Source of the DNA: JBEKCP01 sp050014815
GTDB lineage: Bacteria > Planctomycetota > Planctomycetia > Pirellulales > Thermoguttaceae
NCBI GenBank assembly: GCA_050014815.1
Contig: JBEKCP010000221.1
Location: forward strand, 1-8,843
DNA: 8,843 nt
Direction: 5' to 3'
Shown here piece by piece: positions 1 through 5,062 of this stretch. The notes under the pieces are model-generated. The model searched no databases. It saw nothing but the letters and a program-made list of their open reading frames with translations, and was not told the origin of the DNA. Position 1 is the stretch's first letter. The number at the start of each line of letters is the position of its first letter. The position numbers and the translations under genes are program-made.

Positions 1-2
1 TC

Positions 3-1133
3 GTCTACATGGTGCTGGTCGATGCCGGCGTGAAGAACGCCGACATGCGGGAGTTCCTCTACCGCGACCGCACGAAGCTGGCCGTCTACGCCCTGGCGAT
101 GTACGGCATCGCCCTGGAAAAAGAGGGAGAGAAAGACAAGCTCGCCATGGTCCTGCGGAACATCGGCCAGTACGTCCAAGAGGACAACGAGAACCAGACG
201 GCCTGGCTGAACCTGCCCGGCGGCTACTGGTGGTACTGGTACGGCAGCGAGTACGAGGCCCACGCCTACTACCTCAAGCTGCTTGCCCGGACCGATCCCA
301 AGGGCGAGCTGGCCTCGCGGCTGGTCAAGTATTTGCTCAACAACCGGAAGCACGCCAGCTATTGGAACTCGACCCGCGACACGGCCATTTGCATCGAGGC
401 GATGGCCGAGTACCTCCGCAAAAGCGGCGAGGACCGGCCGGAGATGACCGTCGAGGTCTTCTGGGACGGCAAGCTCCAGAAGGCGGTCGAGATCACGCCC
501 AAGACGCTCTTCGGGTTCGACAACAAGTTCGTGCTCCGCGGCCTTGCGGTGACGGCGGGGCAGCACGAGGTCAAGCTCGTCAAGAAGGGGGCCGGCCCGC
601 TCTATTACAACGGCTACCTGACCACCTTCACGCTGGAGGACCCGATCGCCCGGGCCGGCCTGGAGATCAAGGTCCAGCGCCGCTATTACCAGCTCGTCAA
701 GGAGGACAAGACGCGGCAGGCGGCCGGCTCCCGCGGCCAGGTGGTCGACGAGAAGGTCGAGAAGTACCGCCGGGTCGAGTTGGAGAACCTCGCCACCTTG
801 ACCACCGGCGACCTCGTGGAGATCGAGCTGGAGATCGACAGCAAGAACGATTACGAGTACGTGGTCTTCGAGGACATGAAGCCCGCGGGTTTCGAGCCGG
901 TGGACCAGCGGTCGGGCTACACGGGCAACGACCTGGGGGCCTACGTCGAGTACCGCGACAACCGCGTGGTGCTCTTCGCCCGGACCTTGGCCCGCGGCAA
1001 GCACAGCGTGGCCTATCGCATGCGGGCGGAGACCCCGGGCCGCTTCAGCGCGCTGCCGACCCGCGCCTGGGCGATGTACGCCCCCGAGCTCAAGGCCAAC
1101 TCCGACGAGATCAAGCTCCAGGTGAAGGACTGA
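3..1133 (+). CDS. Alpha-2-macroglobulin family protein, C-terminal part (5' truncated)
   Basis: The reading frame is open from the window edge (VYMVLVDAG), so the Met at base 9 is probably internal and the gene starts outside. About 376 C-terminal residues are visible. Residues 1-140 are helical and rich in aromatics (GGYWWYWYG, then YWNSTRDTAICIEAM), which matches the end of the alpha/alpha toroid thioester domain of bacterial alpha-2-macroglobulins. Residues about 145-215 look like a beta-sandwich. The final domain carries YEYVVFEDMKPAGFEP and ends with WAMYAPEL, typical of the YfaS-type C-terminus. Family members are large exported proteins thought to trap proteases at the cell envelope. 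The thioester CxEQ motif, if present, would lie upstream. The stop is 12 bases from the stop of the convergent gene, so no separate terminator fits between them. The family call is strong; thioester status cannot be seen. Confidence 0.88.
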   Translation, partial: VYMVLVDAGVKNADMREFLYRDRTKLAVYALAMYGIALEKEGEKDKLAMVLRNIGQYVQEDNENQTAWLNLPGGYWWYWYGSEYEAHAYYLKLLARTDPKGELASRLVKYLLNNRKHASYWNSTRDTAICIEAMAEYLRKSGEDRPEMTVEVFWDGKLQKAVEITPKTLFGFDNKFVLRGLAVTAGQHEVKLVKKGAGPLYYNGYLTTFTLEDPIARAGLEIKVQRRYYQLVKEDKTRQAAGSRGQVVDEKVEKYRRVELENLATLTTGDLVEIELEIDSKNDYEYVVFEDMKPAGFEPVDQRSGYTGNDLGAYVEYRDNRVVLFARTLARGKHSVAYRMRAETPGRFSALPTRAWAMYAPELKANSDEIKLQVKD

Positions 1134-1145
1134 CCCAAACAGTCT

Positions 1146-1805
1146 CTACATGGCCTCGGCGGCCTTCAGACCGGCAAAATGCGTCTGGGCGTCGGCCTTG
1201 GTCCATAGGCCGATCTTTCCGGCGTCCGGGAAGGTGTCGTCCCGAACGTCGAGGTGCCGCTTGTCGTCCAGGTAGCACTCGATGTGATTGCCCTGGTGGA
1301 CGACCCGCAGCACGTGCCACTCCCCGGCGGGAATCTTCATGCCCGCCGACCCCAGTTGCGTCCGCTTCCCGGCGACGACCTTGTAGACCCGGTAGTTGTC
1401 TTCCAGCGGATTCATGCGGGCGAGGTAGTAGTTATCGGCGTCCTTGTATCGCCACACGAGCCCGCCGCCCTGGTCCAGCTTGCCCGCCACCGCCTTGAAG
1501 GCGACCGAGAGGGAGACGTTGGCGAATCGGGTCTGATCGGCGACGCACAGATTGAAGAGGCGGTTGGGCCCTTGGTCGGAGGTCTGGGCCAGGGCCTTCT
1601 TGCCGGCCGGCGCGGTGGCGTCCTCGACGACCTTCCACGCGCTGCCGGGCCCCTGGCCGGTCTTCGCGGCGGACCAGCCCCGGGGCAATTCGCCAACCGC
1701 CGCCCCGTCCAGCGACATGATAAACGGCGCGGCCGCGAGCGCGCTTAGCGGCATCGCGATCCAGCCGATCAGCGGTAGTAACACGAGCAGTGCGAGTCTT
1801 CTCAT
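1146..1805 (-). CDS. Secreted concanavalin A-like (DUF1080/LamG-type) domain protein
   Basis: This is a protein of 219 residues. Residues 1-26 form a signal peptide (MRRLALLVLL, hydrophobic to LSALA, cleavage near ALA-AAP). Residues about 30-215 read as one jelly-roll domain of the DUF1080 (3-keto-disaccharide hydrolase-like) or LamG type: GGGLVWRYKDADNYYLAR, then IPAGEWHVLRVV, IECYLDD and GKIGLWTKAD. Family members bind or process carbohydrates outside the cytoplasm; I see no motif that fixes an activity, so substrate and reaction are unknown. I chose the ATG at 1805 over a GTG at 1814 because an AGGTGA ribosome site lies five bases before the ATG and would be consumed by the GTG start. Upstream are a six-codon ORF, a strong AAGGAG and a TTGACA promoter, all shared with the neighbouring TPR cassettes. 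It may be an extracellular sugar-binding or hydrolase-like protein. Confidence 0.82.
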   Translation of the reverse strand: MRRLALLVLLPLIGWIAMPLSALAAAPFIMSLDGAAVGELPRGWSAAKTGQGPGSAWKVVEDATAPAGKKALAQTSDQGPNRLFNLCVADQTRFANVSLSVAFKAVAGKLDQGGGLVWRYKDADNYYLARMNPLEDNYRVYKVVAGKRTQLGSAGMKIPAGEWHVLRVVHQGNHIECYLDDKRHLDVRDDTFPDAGKIGLWTKADAQTHFAGLKAAEAM

Positions 1806-1810
1806 CTTAT

Positions 1811-1831
1811 TCACCTTTCATTTCCGCCCAT
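1811..1831 (-). CDS. Six-codon leader ORF (MGGNER), probable remnant of a TPR gene
   Basis: ATG at 1831 follows AAGGAG (1838-1843) with the same six-base spacing as the two TPR genes. It encodes M-G-G-N-E-R and stops at 1811-1813. The first codons and leader match the TPR start region (MGR/MGQ). The bases from about 1803 to 1826 match the TPR 3' end (GAAAGGTGA-ATAAGATGA in both, with one gap). It therefore looks like a TPR gene deleted from just after its start to just before its stop. Its stop overlaps the AGGTGA ribosome site of the downstream gene, whose ATG lies five bases further on, so ribosomes ending here could restart there. Whether it is translated is inference. Confidence 0.4.
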   Translation of the reverse strand: MGGNER

Positions 1832-1853
1832 AAGATGCTCCTTACACCCGATT

Positions 1854-1882
1854 ACTTGAACTCGCGGCTCCCTCCGTGTCAA
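1854..1882 (-). promoter_or_regulatory. Promoter-like TTGACA-N17-TCAAGT before the scar ORF and concanavalin-like gene
   Basis: A perfect -35 hexamer (1877-1882) lies 17 bases from TCAAGT (1854-1859), which matches TATAAT at only three positions. The same pair with the same spacing occurs at 3471-3499 and 4842-4870. The -35 flanks are conserved (CGGGTC before, CGGAGG after) while much of the surrounding sequence has diverged. A start near 1847 would give a short leader carrying the AAGGAG at 1838-1843. Confidence 0.5.
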
Positions 1883-1931
1883 GACCCGCGAAACAAGGCT
1901 TTTGCACGCCGGGCGTTGCGCCAACCATCTG

Positions 1932-2056
1932 CTTTGCGACTTTGCGCCTTTGCGTGATACCCCTCCCAGCCACCGCGCTGCCCTAAAGAGGGGCCATTTG
2001 CGAGGATATCGTTTCAAGATAGAGGGATTTCACGCAAAGGCGCCAAGGCGCAAAGG
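1932..2056. repeat. Copy A of the 8-bp-periodic inverted repeat
   Basis: Left arm 1932-1955 is three 8-bp units of the CTTTGCGC type. Right arm 2033-2056 is three units of the complementary CGCAAAGG type. The spacer of about 75 bases is partly self-complementary. The RNA or single-stranded DNA could form a long hairpin. No target-site duplication is visible. Similar copies lie at 3549-3689 and 4920-5053. Open frames through it are spurious. Confidence 0.8.
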
Positions 2057-2236
2057 AATGCCTGAGTCGGGAATTCAGCGTCTGCTCTCCCCGTCAGAAG
2101 ACTTTGTTCAGGTTTCCAATCACCCCGAGAACTGAGGAACACTGATGTCCGCCAATGTTCACTGATTGTTTCCATCAGCGTCGATAGGTGAAGATTAGTG
2201 TTCCCCCAATAACAGTAGTTTCCTCATCTTATTTCA
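1992..2236. repeat. Long direct repeat, copy 1 (hairpin right half plus TPR trailer)
   Basis: By eye, this 245-base stretch matches 3617-3869 with four substitutions and one 8-base length difference; the extra 8 bases are one more unit in the inverted-repeat arm. It runs from the loop of the inverted repeat through the intergenic trailer and ends in the last codons of the TPR gene. It fills most of the gene-free stretch 1832-2223; the rest of that stretch is the promoter leader and the left arm of the inverted repeat. I see no real gene in it. Confidence 0.9.
2136..2204. repeat. Imperfect palindrome in the TPR trailer, copy 1
   Basis: GGAACACTGAT (2136-2146) is matched by ATTAGTGTTCC (2194-2204), which is complementary at 10 of 11 positions. 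Inner partial pairs are TTCAC with GTGAA and CACTGAT with ATCAGCG. It begins 20 bases after the TPR stop on the - strand. It could be a 3'-end hairpin, but has no T-tract, so it is not a canonical intrinsic terminator. The second copy is at 3769-3837. Confidence 0.55.
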
Positions 2237-3084
2237 CCTTTCCTTCCGTTCGTGGCCGGCGATTTCGCTGCGTCGCCGTCCAGAATCCTCCATCCGAGGT
2301 CCTTGGCTTTCGCAAAATCCTTTTCCGCTTTTGCATTCTCACCGTTCCTCCTAAGGGCAAGTCCCCGGTTGCAATACGCCACCGCACACCGTGGGTCGAG
2401 GCGGATGGCCTCGGTATAGTCCGCGATCTGCCTGTCGCGATCGCCCTTGCCCCCGTAGGCCGAACCGCGGCCGACGTACGCCATGGCGTCGTTCGGGCTG
2501 AGGCGGATGGCCTCGGCATAGTCCGCGATCGCGCTGTCGTACTCACCCCTCCAGTCGTGCGCCGAACCGCGCCCGCAGTAGGCCGTGGCGTCTTTCGGGT
2601 TGAGGCGGATGGCCTCGGCGTAGTCCGCGATCGCGCTGTCGTACTCACCCCTCCAGTCGTGCGCCGAACCGCGCCCGCAGTAGGCCGTGGCGTTTTTCGG
2701 GTTGAGGTGGATGGCCTCGGTAAAGTCGGCAATCGCATTGTCGTACTCGCCCTTGTACTCATAGGCCACACCGCGGTCGTAGTACGCCGCGGCGAGTTTC
2801 GGGTCGAGGCGAATGACCTCGCTGAGGTCCGCTATCGCCTTGTCGTACTCGCCCTTGTTCCCGTAGGCCACGCCACGGCCGTAGTGCGCCCTCGCGTCTT
2901 TCGGCTCGAGACGCATGGCCTCAGTGAAGGCGGCAATGGCGGAATCGTAGTCGCGCTTCTCCATGCAGGAATTCCCCTTCCTGTAAGCCTCCCCGGCCCG
3001 CTCGGCGTCGCCGCCAGCGGCCGCCCGGGCGCTGGCGAGCAACGCGAGGACAAGGACAGGCCGGCTCAGCATCATTCGGCCCAT
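2224..3084 (-). CDS. Secreted tetratricopeptide repeat protein, 7 TPRs (cassette unit 2)
   Basis: This is a protein of 286 residues. A signal peptide (MGRMMLSRPVLVLALLASAR, cleavage near residues 22-25) is followed by seven consecutive 34-residue TPRs with the usual pattern (RGxAYxxKGEYDxAIADYxEAIRLxPxxA), then a short basic tail, LDGDAAKSPATNGRKGEIR. TPRs are helical scaffolds for protein binding; the partner is unknown, and export suggests an envelope role. The start at 3084 has AAGGAG six bases upstream and aligns with the paralogue; a longer frame to 3318 only reads antisense through the neighbouring gene. It is a paralogue of the gene at 3857-4819 and shorter by exactly one TPR. Repeats 4 and 5 are almost identical in DNA. 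It lies 41 bases behind a ribbon-helix-helix gene and lacks its own TTGACA, so the two are probably co-transcribed. Confidence 0.9.
   Translation of the reverse strand: MGRMMLSRPVLVLALLASARAAAGGDAERAGEAYRKGNSCMEKRDYDSAIAAFTEAMRLEPKDARAHYGRGVAYGNKGEYDKAIADLSEVIRLDPKLAAAYYDRGVAYEYKGEYDNAIADFTEAIHLNPKNATAYCGRGSAHDWRGEYDSAIADYAEAIRLNPKDATAYCGRGSAHDWRGEYDSAIADYAEAIRLSPNDAMAYVGRGSAYGGKGDRDRQIADYTEAIRLDPRCAVAYCNRGLALRRNGENAKAEKDFAKAKDLGWRILDGDAAKSPATNGRKGEIR
2521..2724 (-). repeat. Two 102-bp tandem units inside the 7-TPR gene
   Basis: Units 2521-2622 and 2623-2724 each encode one TPR (34 codons). The first 71 bases are identical, with only scattered differences after that. This marks a recent in-frame duplication of one TPR. 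The paralogue does not have this pair at the same place. Confidence 0.88.
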
Positions 3085-3090
3085 AAGATG

Positions 3091-3096
3091 CTCCTT
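3091..3096 (-). promoter_or_regulatory. Ribosome binding site AAGGAG of the 7-TPR gene
   Basis: AAGGAG lies six bases before the ATG at 3084 and fixes the start. The same site and spacing precede the scar ORF (1838-1843) and the 8-TPR gene (4826-4831). Confidence 0.85.
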
Positions 3097-3125
3097 ATGC
3101 CCTGTTTCCCCTCGCTCTCGGCAGC

Positions 3126-3461
3126 CTAATCCTGGACCAGCGAGGGGTTCTCCAGCAGGGCTTCGAGGCCCAGAGCGATCAATTGGGTCCGCGGCAACTG
3201 GAGCTTTCGCCCGAGCCGATCGGCACGGGTGAGCAGGCCCTTCTCGATGGAAACGGAAATGACCTGCACGCCCTTCCCAACCTTCGGACGCCCCGGCTTG
3301 CGGCGGGCCCGCTGCCAACGGGCCTTCTCCTCGGCAGTTAGCTCGCGGGAACGGTCGATCACCAATTCCCGGTCGAACTCCGCCGTCGCCTTCGCCAATT
3401 CGCGGGCGTTCATTTCCTGGTATCGCCTGCCCCCGGGGGGGCGCTGTTGTTTGCTGCTCAT
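3126..3461 (-). CDS. Ribbon-helix-helix (CopG/antitoxin-like) DNA-binding protein
   Basis: This is a protein of 111 residues. Residues 65-104 fit a ribbon-helix-helix fold: strand VQVISVSIEKGLL, helix ADRLGRKLQL, turn PRTQ, helix LIALGLEALLEN. Before it are an acidic/basic stretch (EFDRELVIDRSRELTAEEKARW) and an AT-hook-like basic patch, RRKPGRPKVGKG. This layout is common in antitoxin-type and small repressor proteins, which act as dimers on operators. No toxin gene lies beside it; the next gene is the TPR gene, 41 bases downstream. The ATG at 3461 is preferred because a longer frame to 3545 would run through the promoter and into the intergenic repeat. The promoter element at 3471-3499 ends only nine bases before the ATG, so the mRNA may be nearly leaderless. 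The gene interrupts a leader that is continuous in the other two cassettes. Likely role: autorepressor and regulator of the downstream TPR gene (inference). Confidence 0.8.
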   Translation of the reverse strand: MSSKQQRPPGGRRYQEMNARELAKATAEFDRELVIDRSRELTAEEKARWQRARRKPGRPKVGKGVQVISVSIEKGLLTRADRLGRKLQLPRTQLIALGLEALLENPSLVQD

Positions 3462-3470
3462 CGTTGCACC

Positions 3471-3499
3471 ACTTGAACGTATACCTTCCTCCGTGTCAA
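3471..3499 (-). promoter_or_regulatory. Promoter-like TTGACA-N17-TCAAGT before the ribbon-helix-helix gene
   Basis: TTGACA at 3494-3499 and TCAAGT at 3471-3476 have the same 17-base spacing as the other two copies. The -10 element ends nine bases from the regulator ATG. Between this element and the TPR ribosome site lies the inserted segment of about 369 bases (3102-3470). Confidence 0.5.
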
Positions 3500-3548
3500 G
3501 ACCCGTAGCGCAAGTTTCCTCTACGACGGGCCTTGCGATGACCATCTC

Positions 3549-3689
3549 CTTTGCATCTTTGCGCCTTGGCGCCTTGGCGTGAGATCCCTCCCAGTCACCG
3601 CCTTCCCTTCACGACAGGCCATTTGCGAGGATATCGTTTCAAGATAGAGGGATTTCACGCAAAGGCGCAAGGCCGCCAAGGCGCAAAGG
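3549..3689. repeat. Copy B of the 8-bp-periodic inverted repeat
   Basis: Left arm 3549-3580 has four 8-bp units and right arm 3658-3689 has four. Pairing continues inward: GAGATCCCTC at 3581-3590 faces GAGGGATTTC at 3647-3656. This is the longest and most symmetrical of the three copies. Frames open across it are spurious. Confidence 0.82.
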
Positions 3690-3869
3690 AATGCCTGAGT
3701 CGGGAATTCAGCGTCTGCTCTCCCCGTCAGAAGACTTTGTTCAGGTTTCCAATCACCCCGAGAACTGAGGAACACTGATGTCCGCTAATGTTCACTGATT
3801 GTTTTCATCAGCGTCGGTAAGTGAAGATTAGTGTTCCCCCAATAACAGTAGTTTCCTCATCTTATTTCA
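3617..3869. repeat. Long direct repeat, copy 2 (hairpin right half plus TPR trailer)
   Basis: This is the 253-base partner of 1992-2236, with one extra 8-bp unit and four substitutions. It covers the gene-free stretch downstream of the 8-TPR gene. The rest of the gap (3462-3616) holds the promoter copy and the left arm of the inverted repeat. Confidence 0.9.
3769..3837. repeat. Imperfect palindrome in the TPR trailer, copy 2
   Basis: It has the same arms as copy 1 (3769-3779 against 3827-3837) and the same distance from the TPR stop. Two of the four substitutions between the long repeats (GATAGG against GGTAAG) fall inside it. Confidence 0.55.
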
Positions 3870-4819
3870 TCTTTCTTTCCGTTCGTGCCCGGCGTTTTCG
3901 CTGCGTCGCCGTCCCAACTCGTCCAGCCGAGCTTCTTGGCTTGCGCAAAATCCTCTTCCGCTTTTGCACTCTCACCCTTCTTCCTAAGGGCAAGTCCCCG
4001 GTTGAAATACGCCCCCGCACATCGCGGGTCGAGTCGTATGGCCTCGGTATAGTCCGCTATCGCCTTTTCGTACCCGTGTTTGCTCTGGTATGCGCAACCA
4101 CGGTTCAAGTACGCCGTGGCGTCTTTTGGGTTGAGGTGGATGGCCTCGGTGCAGTCCGCGACCTCCTTGTCGTACTCGCGCTTGCGCCCGTAGGCGAAAC
4201 CGCGGGCGACGAACGCTGTGGCGTTGTGGGGGTCGAGGCGGATGGCCTCGGTGCAGTCTGCGATCTCCTTGTCGTACTCGCCCTTGTCCCCGTAGGCCCC
4301 ACCGCGGCCGGCGTACGCCATGACGTTTTGGGGGTCGAGGCGGATCGCCTCGGTATCGTCCGCAATCTCCTTGTCGTACTCGCCCTTGCGCCCGTAGGCC
4401 ACGCCACGGCCGACGTACGCCATAGCGAATCTCGGGTCGAGGCGTATGGCCTCGGTATAGTCCGCGATTGCCTTATCGTGATCGCCCTTGTTACCATGGG
4501 CCACGCCACGGCCGACGTACGCCATAGCGAATCTCGGGTCGAGGCGGATGGCCTCGGTATAGTCCGCAATGGCGTTGTCGTACTCACCCTTGTTCGCGTA
4601 GGCCACACCGCGACCACGGTACGCCTTGACGTTTTTCGGCTCTAGCCGCATTGCCTTTGTGAACTCGGTCACGGCGGAGTCGTAGTCCCGATTCTCAATG
4701 TATGAATTCCCTTTACTGAAGGCCTCCTCGGCCTGCTCGGCGTCGCCGCCGATGGCCGCCCGGGCGCTGGCGAGCAACACAAGAACAAGGGCAGGTCGGC
4801 TCAGCATCATTTGGCCCAT
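3857..4819 (-). CDS. Secreted tetratricopeptide repeat protein, 8 TPRs (cassette unit 1)
   Basis: This is a protein of 320 residues. A signal peptide (MGQMMLSRPALVLVLLASAR) is followed by eight 34-residue TPRs, the last a capping repeat ending KKLGW, then a tail, DGDAAKTPGTNGKKDEIR. Start, signal peptide, first TPR, last TPR and tail all align with the 7-TPR paralogue; the length difference is 34 residues, one repeat. TPRs 2 and 3 share the end IADYTEAIRLDPRFA and are near-identical in DNA. The start at 4819 is set by AAGGAGG ending five bases upstream; an in-frame extension to 4999 only reads the intergenic repeat. A TTGACA promoter copy lies at 4842-4870. It probably acts as an exported binding scaffold with unknown partner. 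It follows the protease-like gene (stop at 5063) in the same direction, separated by inverted repeat copy C, and probably has its own promoter. Confidence 0.9.
   Translation of the reverse strand: MGQMMLSRPALVLVLLASARAAIGGDAEQAEEAFSKGNSYIENRDYDSAVTEFTKAMRLEPKNVKAYRGRGVAYANKGEYDNAIADYTEAIRLDPRFAMAYVGRGVAHGNKGDHDKAIADYTEAIRLDPRFAMAYVGRGVAYGRKGEYDKEIADDTEAIRLDPQNVMAYAGRGGAYGDKGEYDKEIADCTEAIRLDPHNATAFVARGFAYGRKREYDKEVADCTEAIHLNPKDATAYLNRGCAYQSKHGYEKAIADYTEAIRLDPRCAGAYFNRGLALRKKGESAKAEEDFAQAKKLGWTSWDGDAAKTPGTNGKKDEIR
4397..4600 (-). repeat. Two 102-bp tandem units inside the 8-TPR gene
   Basis: Units 4397-4498 and 4499-4600 each span one TPR. About the first 48 bases are identical and the rest differ at scattered sites. 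The duplication lies at a different place from that in the 7-TPR gene, so the two genes have expanded separately. Confidence 0.75.
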
Positions 4820-4824
4820 AAGAT

Positions 4825-4831
4825 CCTCCTT
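4825..4831 (-). promoter_or_regulatory. Ribosome binding site AAGGAGG of the 8-TPR gene
   Basis: This near-perfect anti-16S complement lies five bases before the ATG at 4819 and decides the start. Confidence 0.85.
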
Positions 4832-4841
4832 ATGCCCAATT

Positions 4842-4870
4842 ACTTGAACGCGCGGCTTCCTCCGTGTCAA
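4842..4870 (-). promoter_or_regulatory. Promoter-like TTGACA-N17-TCAAGT before the 8-TPR gene
   Basis: TTGACA is at 4865-4870 and TCAAGT at 4842-4847, a spacer of 17. The distance from the -10 element to the ribosome site is about ten bases. This is the uninterrupted version of the cassette leader. Confidence 0.55.
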
Positions 4871-4919
4871 GACCCGTGACAAAAGCTCTTCACCTGAGGG
4901 GCTTTGCGCCGACCACCTC

Positions 4920-5053
4920 CTTTGCATCTTTGCGCCTTGGCGTCTTTGCGTGAGATCCCTCCCAGTCACCGCCTTCCCTTCACGACAGGCCGTTTGCAAG
5001 GATGACGGTTCAGTACGGGGAGTATTTCACGCAAAGCCGCAAAGGCGCAAAGG
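4920..5053. repeat. Copy C of the 8-bp-periodic inverted repeat
   Basis: Left arm 4920-4951 has four 8-bp units and right arm 5030-5053 has three. Its right flank differs from copies A and B and reaches the stop of the protease-like gene within ten bases, so it marks the upstream edge of the cassette array. As a hairpin it would sit at the 3' end of that gene's transcript and might protect or end it. Confidence 0.8.
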
Positions 5054-5062
5054 AATACGAAA

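Larger units (their letters stand above)
1811..5053 (-). repeat. Tandem array of three TPR cassettes (one vestigial)
   Basis: On the - strand each unit reads: inverted repeat, TTGACA promoter, AAGGAG, TPR gene, trailer. Unit 1 runs from 5053 to 3690, unit 2 from 3689 to 2057, and unit 3 from 2056 to about 1803. Unit 1 is 1364 bases. Removing one TPR (102) and adding the inserted segment (369) predicts 1631 for unit 2; 1633 is observed. Unit 3 retains only the ends of the TPR gene. The array is an interpretation built from directly visible matches. Confidence 0.75.

Noticed and set aside
230..1498. + strand frame of 422 codons overlapping the alpha-2-macroglobulin gene
   Set aside because: Low-complexity Arg/Gly/Pro protein in another frame of a recognised gene, running past its stop into a convergent gene.
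1902..2135. Small + strand ORF of 77 codons, and a similar one at 3551-3778
   Set aside because: Both lie wholly inside the inverted repeats and trailers. The shared residues come from repeat DNA, not protein conservation.
2400..2780. CRISPR-like regular repeats
   Set aside because: The 102-bp periodicity is continuous coding TPR sequence with no unique spacers.
2188..3129. Long + strand open frame of 313 codons
   Set aside because: It is antisense to the TPR gene and its Val/Gly-rich periodic protein is the 102-bp repeat read backwards. It has no family motif.
3126..3461. Complete toxin-antitoxin pair
   Set aside because: The ribbon-helix-helix protein is antitoxin-like, but no toxin-sized ORF with a toxin motif lies on either side.
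3821..4645. Long + strand open frame of 274 codons
   Set aside because: Antisense to the 8-TPR gene, with the same periodic artefact.
1932..5053. Insertion sequence or transposon ends
   Set aside because: No transposase is present and no target-site duplications flank the inverted repeats. A MITE-like origin cannot be shown from this window.
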